Source of the DNA: Protonemura montana | Taxonomy: Eukaryota; Arthropoda; Insecta; Plecoptera; Nemouridae | Length of the DNA stretch: 64,000 nt | Assembly (NCBI GenBank): GCA_947568835.1 | Contig: OX387602.1 | Span: forward strand, 13,071,021 to 13,135,020 | Direction: 5' to 3' | Shown here: piece after piece, positions 1 through 13,000 of the stretch | How positions within the stretch are numbered: the first letter of the stretch is position 1 | How the letters are laid out: every line of letters begins with the position of its first letter | The notes under the pieces: generated by a model | Told to the model about the DNA's origin: nothing | Seen by the model: the letters and a program-made list of their open reading frames with translations, nothing else | Database searches by the model: none | Program-made: the position numbers and the translations under genes

Positions 1-784
1 GACTGAGGTATTTCATAATTCATGCGCAGATTGGCGCCTTCCTCAATACCAATATTGCTCACTACCAAGATCACTCACTTTTATCACCTCATTACTATCT
101 ATCGATAGGTACTTATAAGCATGCAACCACATGAACTGAATTTTTATTTTCTTCTAGTAGGTATAAATTCAGGATTGAAAAGAAAATGTCATCTGCATTT
201 TGTAAATTATTTTACGAACAGATTGTGATTGTGTCCTGTGCCCTTTTATTAAATTTTTTAAATGTGCATTACATTTATTAACAGACATGTTTTTGACACA
301 TCCAGTCATCTCAAAAAGGGGGTGTTGTACATAATTGCATCATATGTATGCAAAGCATTAACAATCATAAATGCAAAATATAAGATGAATTTTTAGTTCA
401 TTGCTCATATTCACTCTCTTACATCTCCAACTAGGTACTGAGTAAAAAGTTTAATAAAATAAAAAAATATGTTGGGCTGCAGATAATTTAAGGCTGGTTC
501 ATCTTCATTACCAATAGTGAATTACTTGTTGCTTCTCCTTCCAATTGTTTTATTGCCTGATACCCAGTGCATTTCCTGTTATGTATCTTCCTGGTTGTGT
601 GTGCCTAATGGTACAGCAGTCTTAGACCTAGTCAACTAAATCCTGCAAAAGTCTCACATTGCAAATACATGCTAGTCACTTTGATGAAGGTTTTATTAAA
701 TCTTATGGACACAAGTATAATTATTATAAGAGCCACCCTCCATTGAGCTTATCCACTAGTTGACAGCAACTGTTTTGTCCTCAG
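1..784. other. Upstream intron of PHYH, no feature seen
   Basis: This stretch ends at a good acceptor (TTTTGTCCTCAG, ending at 784) of the first PHYH exon in the window, so it is most simply an intron. It is AT-rich and I see no exon, RNA gene or clear repeat in it. The N-terminal half of PHYH, including the peroxisomal targeting signal and the first iron ligands, must lie further left. Confidence 0.5.
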
Positions 785-2393
785 AATGGAGTAAACAAGG
801 CCTATCACGGGCTGCGTGGATTCGACAACACACCGCTAGTACAACTGGAGATGGAGAAGGGGGACACTGTCTTCTTCCACCCTCTCCTTATCCACGGATC
901 GGGGGTGAACAGAACTAAGGTAAGAAACAAAAACAATATGCGTCAGGTTCAGTATATTTTCGTTTTAGATTCCTGCACCAGGTGCACTAGGTAGCGGACC
1001 GCTAAGATGCTACAGAGCGAACTAGCTTCAGGGGTAGCAGGAAGCGAAGGGGGGCAGGGTAGTTGTAAGGAATGATTTACAGGGTTAGGGTGTGTGACCC
1101 TACTCTGCAGTAGGGTCTTGTATTTAGAGTTGCGTGAGATTAAATTGGTGAACAATGAGCAAATTTCGAGTTTTCATTGAGGAGAGGCCAACCTGATGAA
1201 AGAAGAGAGCAAAACGCCGACATGCTTGAAGACTTCGACCTAAGGCTAATGTAATGTTCAAAGTCCAATGTCAAAACAGTTTACCGGCAAAATTAATTAA
1301 ATTGCGAAATCTTTCACATTGGTTCTTTCACAAATTTAGAGAAAAGGTATGTTAGGAATCAGTACCAGATTATCGCATAGGCTGACAATGCTTCTCGACG
1401 TCAGGCTACAGCTTACACCGTATCTGAGGGCCCCAGCTGAGGGGACACCAAAACATGCAAAGCTAACGTGTAGATCAAGTGTAGATATTTCTTTTTCGGA
1501 AAAAAAAAGATTTTCTCTCATGCAATGAGTACATTTTCTTAGGGAATGAGTTCCCCCCCATGTCTCCCAAATTTTACCAATTTTTTGTTCTGTAAATTTG
1601 AAAATCCTGGAAGTTTTTGTTTTTTTAACTTCGGCCACTGCCCAAATCCCACTGAACTGAATCCCTCTTGAGCTAGAGGAGGCAGAGACTATGAGTGATT
1701 GTATCTTCTAAATTCAACTGCAAATGGAATAAGATAAGTAAATAATTCGTAGATTTTCTTTTGGTAACCGTGAAAATTTGACACCATGATTCACCCAATG
1801 GAACTCTAGCCCACCAATAACTTGCCAAAACTAGCCAGAAGACAGATTGTCTTATCCATTGGCTGCAATTAAATCTGTAAATAGCTTTATTAATGATTAT
1901 GAAACACATATCCATTGATTGTGATTGGAGAATTGACAATACTTCACACATTTCAGCCCAAATTTGTTTCATAATAAGCCACTGCACGCAGCATTCCTAT
2001 TTTATCCCATAAACACACAGAAAACAGAAGATAAAATTCCCTAATTCAATTGGAAATCTTAGACAGCAAAAATGAACACAAATATCAACTTACAACTCAC
2101 ATTTTATTGCAAATGGACAAATTTATTGATTTCACCAAGTTCTAGGGTAAATGCACTTGCAGTATAATCGCTGTGTCTGACTCGGGCAATTTCTATTGCA
2201 GGGATTCCGCAAAGCCATCTCTTGCCATTACGCTGCTTCCGAGTGTGAGTACATCGATGTAAGAGGAACGACGCAGGAATCTATTGCCATGGAAATTGAA
2301 GAAATGGCCAAGAGTAAGGGAATTCATCTTGAGTTCAGAGAAGTATGGAAATACCGGAGCCGTTTGGTCATGGGAGAAGAAGCCAGTCTATAA
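785..2393 (+). CDS. PHYH: Phytanoyl-CoA 2-hydroxylase (PHYH), last two exons, 5' partial
   Basis: PHYH is the peroxisomal Fe(II)/2-oxoglutarate dioxygenase that hydroxylates phytanoyl-CoA, the first step of alpha-oxidation. Exon 785-919 (45 codons) joins exon 2202-2393 (63 codons plus TAA) in phase 0, with donor AAG|GTAAGA and acceptor TTTCTATTGCAG. The first exon reads [18 protein letters not shown], which carries the distal His that is the third iron ligand (His264 in human PHYH). The junction NRTK/GFRKAIS carries the Arg that binds 2-oxoglutarate (Arg275 in human). The C-terminus, with [10 protein letters not shown] and SRLVMGEE, follows the vertebrate protein to its end. The HxD iron motif and the targeting presequence are off the left edge. 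The gene converges on the - strand zinc-module gene. Family assignment is very secure; only the 5' part is missing. Confidence 0.95.
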
Positions 2394-4085
2394 GAGAAAG
2401 AGGTTGGATCCTTTTTTTCAAATTTTTCATACCTATGAAGGAATCTTTTATACTAAAAAGAGAAATTATTGTTCAGAATTGATTTATTTCTTAGCTTTAA
2501 ATGCTTAAAATTGTAAGGGTAAAATGCTAAATGAACCACTGAATTGTTTTTAATGAATCAATATTGATAAGCCATGTGCTTCGTATAATCGGGGTCAAAG
2601 AAGATTTTCTTTAAGCAGGAATCATAAATGTGATAAAGCTTGTAAATATTTAGGTAGTAGGTACATTCACCCCATACTCTATCTTGACAAATGTATTGAT
2701 AAAGTCAAGTTGCAATTAAATGCTTTTTACATTCCCCTAGGTTATGTCATCAGTCATCACAAATTGTATCTGCTGTTCAAGCATTCCCTAAACACCAAGG
2801 CAAAAAAAGATTTTCTTTGAACACCAGAATTTAGACTGTTACTTGTGCTAGGCCGAAAGATCTCGCTTGGCAATGTGAGAGGCCATAACTTGCCAGGATA
2901 TAATTTAAGTTCTACTTGGCCAGAAGGGAACTTAATATTGTGCTTACGAAAGCTGTAGTACACCAGAAGAACCGTTCAAACCCAGGAGCTGGTTTCTCTC
3001 TGCCACAATTCCTGACCACATGAATCCAGCTGGGTAATTTGGATATTGCCGACACTTACCGTACAATTTCCTACCTGCATGCGACAGCTCACCTAAGCAC
3101 CAACTTCAAACATGCAGTTTGCAACAATATTTATATGCTTTATTGTTTTTACATGCAACTGGACATTGGTGGGAATTAAAAGGGAAGAAAGTTTCTTAGA
3201 ATAAAAACAAAATTGACTTCTCACATTATTTCAGAAATTAATTGCCTTTTACACTTTACAATAAATTGACATGTTCAACAAGTTATTTTGATCATTGCAT
3301 GCAAAAAAGAAAACAAAAGGTTGCCAATGTATGTGAGAAATTTGCTCATCTTTGTTTGACCAGCACAAATGAGGGTAAGTACCACATTATGCCTAGTTCT
3401 GAACATAAATGCAGGTTTGAATTTTATAAACACAGAAAATTTAGAAATCACATTCCACTCGTGAGAATGTCAATATGAGAATCTCACCTATACCTACCTG
3501 CAATACCTACTTGGTATAGGTACCCCTGCTTACAATGCTTGGGGCAAGAGATCATATGGTACCCAGTGTACCCATGGACTAAAGTTCTTACATAATTTAT
3601 AATATTTTCTATTGCTCAATGACTAGACTCCTTTATAACCTGACTTTGCTATCGACATTTCCAATTCACAAACTTCGAATGATAGATATATTCAACAACC
3701 CAAAAAAGCAACTTACAGAGATGATTAAAAAAATGAAGTATGGAGGCAGTCGAGCAAATACTTGTTTGCCTAAATAATACAATTTCAATTCCAATAAAAT
3801 ATTATAACAACCATCAGTACCAGAAACATTACAAATTTCAATGTCTCTATGGTATCGTCAATAGTGAAATTCAATAAAACAAGGAAAATATTTAGGAACC
3901 TATTCAGTAGAATACAGTACTTCAAAATACAATATTCATAATATATACCTTAGATATATCAAGATCAACATAAATAAATTGAAATATTAAATAGACGTAT
4001 CATCGACAAAACCTTACGTCACCAAACAATTTGTTAAAAAGAAATATGAATACTCGAAAAATTGCTTTGATGGCAGCTCAGCCAT
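2394..4085. other. Convergent intergenic region, nothing supported
   Basis: This region lies between the stop codons of two convergent genes. It should contain both 3' UTRs. I see no coding exon with splice signals and no RNA gene. A - strand AATAAA (plus-strand TTTATT near 3140) could serve the leftward gene, but it lies about 940 bases past that stop. Short ORFs here have no recognisable content. Confidence 0.4.
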
Positions 4086-7000
4086 TCAGCCAGACATGGA
4101 GTGAAAATTGGTCAGGTGTTCGCTCTAAAAAAAAAGTAAGCCAAATGTGATTTAGAATAGATGATTTAAATTTTACAGAACCAAATACCAAACGTTGAAA
4201 GTATTTGGGTGCAAACTGCCAACCTAAACACCTTACATTTTAAATGTGAAATTATTTAACTAACTTTTAACCATAGTAAAATGCAATGATAAATTGTGAA
4301 ATTTGAATTTATAATTTTATTGCATGTATGTTTCAAACTGCATTAGGCTTTAGGGAAGAAAAGTCGACAGATTTTAATATTTGCAGCAAGTGGTGGGGAA
4401 AAGTGGAAAAGAAAAGAAATTTAAGTGAAGTGGTAAGAGCATCCCACAAGAAATATTTTGGGATTGCTGAAGAACAACGAATGGGTTCGAAGAAGATGTA
4501 ATAGCAATTATTTAATTTGTGGTGATGGATAAAGAAGACGAAGAGAGTAGAAAGTCCTTAGAAAAATAATGAAAATGGGCAGAAATCAAAATTAAGAAGA
4601 GACTATAAAAAAAGTCTTACCAGGTGACTTTTAGTGCACACGTGTATGTCATCACAATATCTACATGGAATTGTGGCTTTTTGGCAGCAAATTTCACATT
4701 GCTTGATCTCATCCTGCTCAATCGGTTTGTGCTACCACAAAGAAATAAAGCATGTTACATAAACGCAAAAATGTCGAAAAATTGAAAAAATATATATATT
4801 TTGTTACCAAGTAAGATAATTAAGAAATTTGGGAGCCTTTTCAGCACAGTTTAACTGGTGCCAACTTGGTGAGCACCATCTCTCGCCAAGTTTACAGTCA
4901 TTTGGTCTTACTATAATGCCACTTAACTATTATCGTGATATTATAACCCGTCCCAACTTGTGATTTCAGTTATACGAGACTTAGAGAGACAAGTTAATTG
5001 AGCTAAAAATTATAAAAGTTTCTGGTTTGACCACAAGGACTGTTTTGGAGCCTCCAGATAATTGTAGCAGACAGGACCAGAAATAAGATATCACACGTTC
5101 AAGTTACAAGAAAAGTACTGTTCAAAAGGGAAAAAAGTACCTTTCAATAATTATTGCACGGAGTTCAAGAAAGTCCACGCAAGCATTTCTTTTTGGATAT
5201 TGACTACTAATGCATTTTGAATAACTACGGTACAAGAGAGGTCTTAACTGGACCTACCGATAAATTCCTGATAACACTTTCGTATCGTAGGTTCATGGGA
5301 TTAGTCGGATTCAGGCCTTGTTCTGTGTTGTATACAATGACAGATTCCGGTTTACAGAAATCCATGCCGTCCAGAGTTCCTTCAAAAATCAGGCCAAAAA
5401 TGTCGGCTATTGCCTTTCTTGAAAGAGTGTCTGCTCTGAGTTTAAGTGCCTCACTAGGAAGCAATTCTTTGTACATATATATTAATTCAGGCAAATCTCC
5501 CTCGAGCAGTATTGAATCATTTGCCCCAGTTACCAAATCTGTAATTATTGGCTTTACTTTGTTGATTACCATGAAGAGATCACGGCGGGCTCGGCATTCG
5601 TCAAGTCTCCGATTAATTTTATCTAGTCTTGATGCTATTCTGAAACTATCGTTGAACTTGATCAGGTCTTGGTTAAGAAGAATAAAATATTCAACCAGTT
5701 TTGTTAATTCAGACCGTCCAGGAAAATCATTTACAGAATTGTAATTGATTGGCCAGAGAGTTCTTGCTGGAGGAGAAGCAACAGGCGAATTGCTTTCTAT
5801 GCCCTCAGCAGGCAGGTAACTTTTTTCTGAATGGTTGTCAACATCTATTTCTTCTTTTTCCAATAGTGTGAGTGGAAAATTACTGTCATCTATTATTAAC
5901 TCCATTCCTTCTTTCAAGGTAAAGGTACTAAAATCAGAATCAGAGGTATTCAGTTTGGTGCATGAGCTTTCTTGAGACACAATTGATGTAAGAATGCCAC
6001 TTGACATAACAGGCAAAATATGGCTGAATACATCATCATCGTCGCTAATTGTGATGACAGGTATGTGAGCCTCTGAAATATTTGTCATATTTCCATTAAA
6101 TTTTTTAATTGAACTCTTATCATCAATCTCATTCTTAATGGCAGTAAGGGTCTCTTCTATATTTGGAGCTGACTTAGTGCCGTCATCCTCGACCATTTCT
6201 TGTAGAGCAGACTCAGCAGGCTGCAAAAAATGCTTGCAGTGTGCATCGAACTGCTCCGAGGACTTCTCGAATTCTACAGCAACAGAAAAGGTCGCTGGAC
6301 TCGTTACTCCCTGGTCATGCACCGACGAAGGGTTCATGTCAAGAGTAGGTATCGAGTCTACGCTTGCTTTACAAATCACTTTAAAAACATCTACACTCGG
6401 TTCGCTCATTTCTTTGCAAGGCATTTTATAAATTGGCTTTTCTGGTATCTTCTCCGAAGATCTTGCTGGTTTTGTAATGTTTTCATCCAGTGCTCTTTCA
6501 GTCACCGGGACATTTGTTTCCTTAGGTCTTTTGCACTCGGCTACTGATCTGCTTTCCTTTGGAGCGGACCTGACCTTCTCATCTGCTGTACTAGAATCTG
6601 AATCAGGTTCACCAAAAGGTTTCAATTTCTTTGAGGATTGTGATTTCACTTTCGTATCAGATGAACTCTTTCTCTTCAAAGAATCCTTTTTGTGCTTGGA
6701 CACAGCCTGATTTGAAACATCAGAATTTTTGATAAGATCAATCTTGGATGTTTTATTCTTCAGTGGTTCAACAGGCGGTGTTGCTGAGGATTTGTGAGAG
6801 ACCAATTTTTTTTCGTTACTGCCATGCATTTTGTGTTCGGACTGTTTTTGTTGACTATCACTATTCACATTGGGATTCTTCTGATCAGAAGAGGAAGCAG
6901 TCTTGCTCTTCTCCTCGCTCCCCGAACTTGGCTTACGAGACTTGTGATGCTTATTTATTTTCTGCAAAGCAACATTGGAATCTTTTGGATGTTTAACTTT

Positions 7001-10000
7001 GGCCAGCAAGTCTTCAATTTTATTTTTATCAACCACCTTTGAATTTGCACTTTGACCGACAACAGGCTTGTTAGCAGTCACTGAAGCTATCTCCATCTGC
7101 ACTCCATCTGCTCTTCCATCAACTACTCTTTCTTTGTTTGATCCCATCTTAGCAGAGCTGCGGTGTTTTGTTTCAGATTTCCTCCTTTTATCTATTTTCT
7201 CCTTGATCGATTTCGATGTGTCCAATCCCACATCGGTCAAAGTCGCTTTTTTGGTCGAACTGGTGATTTCATCACCGTTGGCTGTAATTCCCAACATTCC
7301 CTCACTCGATTTGCTTAATTCCTTTTCGGAATTGGGGCACTTTTCGGAATGGGTGCTTTTTTCGGAATGGGTACCCTTTTTGGGGGCAAGCGTTGTAGAC
7401 GGTTTTCCTCGTTTCGAATTTGAAGCATTCGATGACAAAGACGTTCTCCTTTTAGTCCTGTCTGCAAAAATAAATAAATTTTAAGGATAAATTTGTAAAC
7501 CTAATATCAATAACCCACTGAAACTTGGTGTATTGACTAGATTAAATTGCCATTCGTCCCAACGAATGCCATATAGGTACCATCTAGCTTCAACACTACG
7601 TGATCTTGTGAATCCCTCTTGTCAAGTATTTTAGTATTTCACATTCATATGCCAACTCTTGGTTGTTCAAGGCCCAACATGCATCAAAGAAAGTCTCAAT
7701 ATCATCAGAAAATTACACAAATACTCTGCAAACACCTATATTTGGGTGTAAAATTGTGACATACAGATAAGACATTGATATCAAGGAGGTTGTACAGCAT
7801 TCTACTTGTCAGTGCTTTTAGAAGCAGTGGAATCATGGCTTACTGAAATAATTTCAAATTTTGTTCATTTGTCTTGTGCAACCATTTTAAACAAAGACAG
7901 AATCAAATGACATTAGACTTCTTCCTTAATAAAAGCCCTAAATTGGTTGCCGTAGGCGACGGCGGAACTGCCTGGTCCGTGGCAAGATGGGGATTGGAAT
8001 AGGGCACGTTAGAGCTAAATCTGGCTTATAACAAAAATCACAAGCAGTCAAAAACCAGTGTTTTACCACTTTAGGGCACTTTTAGGTCACATCAATCACG
8101 CGGGTATAAAAAAAATGCCGATGAAATGCTCCATAGGCGAGCAATTAGACGAAAAACTTAAAAACCAAGTGGGTGCTGTATAAAATTTGTACATTTTATT
8201 CTGATTGACGCCAGCTGAAGGAGATAACTCCCATTTGACACTTTGGTAAGGTTTTGTATTGTTTTGTATCGCAAGGTATTCAAGGTACCAAAACGCAAGA
8301 ATGATATTTTGGCACCAGCTAGCTGTAAAATTTGCAATTTGAAACAATTGAAATGAGAAATGAGAAAATAGCCAGTCTAACAGCCTGTAGGATATCTGTC
8401 AATGTTTGGAGGAACAAGACTCGACTCCAGGCGTGCACCGTGCACACGTTTTACTAGTCTTGTGTGACTCTGTCTGAGGTCAACTTCACTCTAAGGCCTG
8501 ACATTTGTTCACAATGACAGTGGAATGACAGCAAAGAAATTAATATTTTATTATTATCAACACTATAACCGTCTCAAAAATTGATGCCCAAACGGGGACT
8601 CGATCTCCACCTATCGCGGGTGTTGCTCTAACCCATTGAGCTACTTGGACACTGGCTTCTTGAGACGATTTTAGTGTATTTGATGAGAATGACAGATTAC
8701 TCACAGTCACTCTGATTCTAGTGACGCTATACCACGTCACAACCTGTCAAACTTGAGTAACTCCAATTTGACGTCGGATGTGTTGAATGTAAATGAAATC
8801 TTATTTAAATTGCAAACGCTTGCAATGTGTGGGGTATTTTATTATTATCAACACTATAACTATAACACTATAATTTTTGAGACGGTTATAGTGGTGATAG
8901 TAATAAAATACCGTGCTCATTACAAGCGTTTGCAATTTAAATAAGATTTCATCTAAAGAAAATAATAAATTGCGACGAAATTCATTCCGAACGAAAAGGG
9001 TCATCTATGAGTCATGCTGATTTAACCAAGGTAAATGCTAATATTGTGGTTTCTAAATTACAATCTTTTCTTTCTCTCACAAAATTTGTCTCGAGGGCAC
9101 ATTTTTAAAAATCCATTTAAAATATAGGCAATACTAACTGCAATGAGAATGCAATTTACTTACTTTGAATAGCAACAACTTTGCAGTTTTCTTCCAGATG
9201 CACATCCACCGCAGTTTGTGGCACAGATGGTACATCCACGGAATCTTTTCTTTCCTTAGCAGGAATTGTTTTAGTACTTATTTTGGTACGATTGTCTTTC
9301 TTTGGTCGCCCAGTCTTAGCCAATTTTGATACAAGCGTGTTTGAGGTCAATCGACAATCCTTGCCGTTGCCATCATCCAAAATTGGTGACATCAATTTTT
9401 GTTTCACACAACTTTTATCACTAGAGCGGCTGTTGGCACGTTGAACTCGCATATCTATATCCTTTACAACCTTCTTTTCCGGAAGTCTGGAGTCTCGGAG
9501 CCCTCCTGCAGCAACCTGGACAAATTCTGTATTAGCTGTCAAGTTTGGTGAAGACAAATGGCTTTGGTCTTCTATGGGAGGAATGTACAGAGGCGGCGAT
9601 ATTACCGAGTGGGCACTGACTCCATTCTTGTTGCTGGATAGATGTGTGGCTGCCGTATGTTCAGCTTTGGCATCATTCAAGGTACTAAGAGAGACCTTTT
9701 TATCTTCTCTAAAGTGGCCAGGATGTAATTGTACAGGCAAATTTCTATCTGCTGCCAGACTGACTATATCAAAGGATTTCTGTACTTGAGCTGCCTTTTC
9801 AAAAATAATATTGCTGGTAGTGAGGTCAATAACATCTATCAACAACTGATTTCTTGAGTCACTAGACATGTTCATTGTTTTCTCACTTTTTAACGTAATG
9901 ACTGGTATTTGGCAATGACTGGCAAAATTGTGGGTAGATTCTGTCTCTGGTGTTGTTGTTGAATCTGGCCGAGATACTATTTGTTTCTTGTTCATTTTTT

Positions 10001-13000
10001 TCATTGGTTCGGTTTGTGAAGTTTTATCCACATTTGGTTGAAGATCAACCTTTCTAACTGCAAAGTTTTGGTGTTCTGTAGTATTGAAATCCTGGTCAGT
10101 CTTTTGAGTATTGACATTTGCCTTTGAATCAGATCTGGTTTTCAATTCTGAACATGTCTGGGAATAATCCAATTTTGAGTCTGTCTTTGATGATCTAATT
10201 TCCATGTTGTGAGATTCAGGTTTTGTAACATCTGGCTGAAGACAGTTCACCATTTCAGTCTTGATTTGTTCAGCACTGGTTGTGGGTTTATCACCAGATT
10301 CAAAGTCTGAGGGACATACAACTGTTAAATTTCTTAATAAGGGAAGGGAGCCTGGACAGTTATTAAATGTCGTGAAACAACTTGCTCGGTAAGAAGGCTC
10401 TTGTTGAGGTTCCTGTCGCCACTCTCGAGTTTGATTGTCAAAAGACATGTTTTCGTAAAAATTATAGGCGCCATTAAAACGGCTCTGATAGAAGCCAGGG
10501 CATCTTTGGTTTACGCCTCTGTGGAAGTTCGGTCTGAAGTAGCCTTCCTGGCGGTGACCATTGAATGCGTGTTGTGGTCCTCGACTGGGATATTGGGGCC
10601 GTCCGGAGAACACACGGTGATTAAATTGAAAATTCCAGTTCTCTCTGAAACTAAGCAAATATTGAACCATTTTAAACTTATTTTTTATATTTAATTTTTG
10701 TACTAACTAAAATTAATAATGAATTAATTTATGATAAATAATTAAAAAACTGTCATTTATAAAAATAAAAAATAAATAAAAATTATTTTATAATGTTAAA
10801 TATTTATTTTGGAGAAATATATTTATTTGACCTCAGGACATCGACCACCTCAGACCTCACTCCTCATCAGAGTCAACCACCAAAGATTGTCAACTATGAA
10901 AGTGTCAACTAATGATAAATAAATTCCTATTGTTTCACATCACTCCAAAACCTTGACTAGACACCATAAATCCAACACACAATTACCAAAACTAAAAGCA
11001 TGTGCTTCCTTACCTGAAGATTAAAATATATTGTCAGTCCCCAGTCCCCAAAACCTTAATTAAGAATACTATGCCGTTAGCATTCCCATCTATACGATCC
11101 ATCTCTTCTGGGGTAAAGCCTTAATGCATAACAGATATTCCTTGCCAAGTACAAGCCATCTGTATACTAGCAGGCAAATCCAGAAAAAATATCAGCTAAC
11201 TCTGCTTCCCCAAATTTAGCTTGCCTGCATCTTTGTCTAAAGCACATTCTTTCACCACATCATGTGATGTGTCTCATACCACATCAGCCATCATCCACCT
11301 CCAATTTAATTGCCACCTTCAAAACCTGCCGTAAACCCTTCCCCATCCAAAACCTATATTTATATTAGAGGAGTACCTCCATTCCAACCATTTACTTCAA
11401 TATATCTTAGAGGCTTCTTGTAACTTAGTGGTTTGCACAAGTTCTAATTGTTATTGCTTGTAGCAAATGAATAAATTTGAAAAAAATAACAATAAAAAAA
11501 TGTACTTACTTTCTTTGGCTTTGTATACCAGTACCGTGACACATCTAGAAAAAAGAGAAATGGGGTATATTCATGACGGCATACTAATTGCATTATTTCG
11601 ATCAATCAACGATCAATGCGGGTATAGGGATTAGGGGGGGGGGGGGGGCGCTAAAACACTGTCCCTATTATCACTAGCTTTGACAAGGTCCAAATTTTGG
11701 ATTCTACTTGACTTGATATTCTCAAGTATGGCCCTTTTCAGATCATTAATGTTACTTCTTTCGATGCATTGCAAACCAGGCTTTCTGATAACAGTGACAC
11801 TAGTTCAATTTTTCTTGTTGGGCGGGGCGGGGCGGGGCGGGGGGGGGGGGGGGGGGGGGGGGGCAAAAGAATTTTGACACACTTGTCTAACTGGCCAGTA
11901 GTTACACAATCTGGGGGGGGGGGGGGGGGGAGAGATTGCTGCCACCAGCAGATCTTACGGAGTCTCGACCGGCAGCGATGTAATGGGGAAAATTGGCGAG
12001 ATCTCTTCTGAGGACGCGAGAATCGATTGAGCTGTGTGCAAAGCATAGTTAGGGAAGGATATTTTTTTAGTGATCTTCGAACTGATCGCGATCTTTTTTG
12101 TACCTATTTCACGATCTCCTTATTCGATCGCGATAGGATTTTCAATGATCTTTTTAAGATCGTTTTACCTTTATCAAGATCGTTTGCAAAGTCGTTCCTT
12201 TCTTGGTGTTTGTTGTTGTACAACACTCGCGACAATTGCAATTTGAAAACCAGCAGCTACCATTACGATTCACGATCGTTTTATTTCCATAATCATTTCT
12301 TGCTGGGTTCATTGTTGGACAACAATTTACATTGGAAACCCATTAGCCTCAACTCGCTCAACTGTTCCATGTAAATCGTAGTCGACACTCGAAAATATTG
12401 AACTTCCGATTGTCGACTACTTATAATATTGAATATATTATACTACTATTGAATTCCATAGACGTCGGAGACAGGTGAGAAAGACGATTTTGGCCAGTGG
12501 AGTTCCGTGCCTAAGTCTTGATTCGAATACCTCTCGACTGAAGCACTTGTTGCGGGTATTGTGATAATTAAACGAAATAAGCGTAAAATCTAAGAAAACC
12601 CACTTAGAGGTCGTTTTCAACTAAAAATTCCAGGAAATGTCTAGCTTTCAATTTACTTCAAAGACTTGAAAGCGTTTCCAGGATTCCAAACGGTTATTAG
12701 TTTTACTTTTATTAGTTTTATTGATGCGGGCAAATGCTGCCTAGTATGTCCACCGTGCCTGTCCACGACCACAGCTTTTTTAAATTAAGTCATCGAGATT
12801 TGAGACCCTTTTCAACCATGTTCCACTGACCACTGTCCGTTGTAGACAACATGCAAGGCATTTTTGTTCCTGTTAGGTGTTTACAGGCAGTTAATTTTGT
12901 TCTTGTATTCTTGAGTCATGGTCCTCGTCGCATTGTGTTCCTTCTATTTCTGTATTAATATTGCATTTCCCAGTACCTATAGGTGCTAAAAGATACGTTT

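Noticed and set aside
5225-5257. Stop at 5225 as the true end of the zinc-module protein
   Set aside because: A consensus donor at 5258 joins in phase to two further exons with a clear Cys/His pattern, which is unlikely by chance. It is kept only as an alternative form.
6138-7484. Several + strand ORFs of 70-140 codons
   Set aside because: They are antisense shadows of the long - strand exon 7461-5258.
11738-12046. Proline-rich ORF on the - strand and glycine-rich ORFs on the + strand
   Set aside because: They are translations of the G-runs in an intron, with no conserved content.
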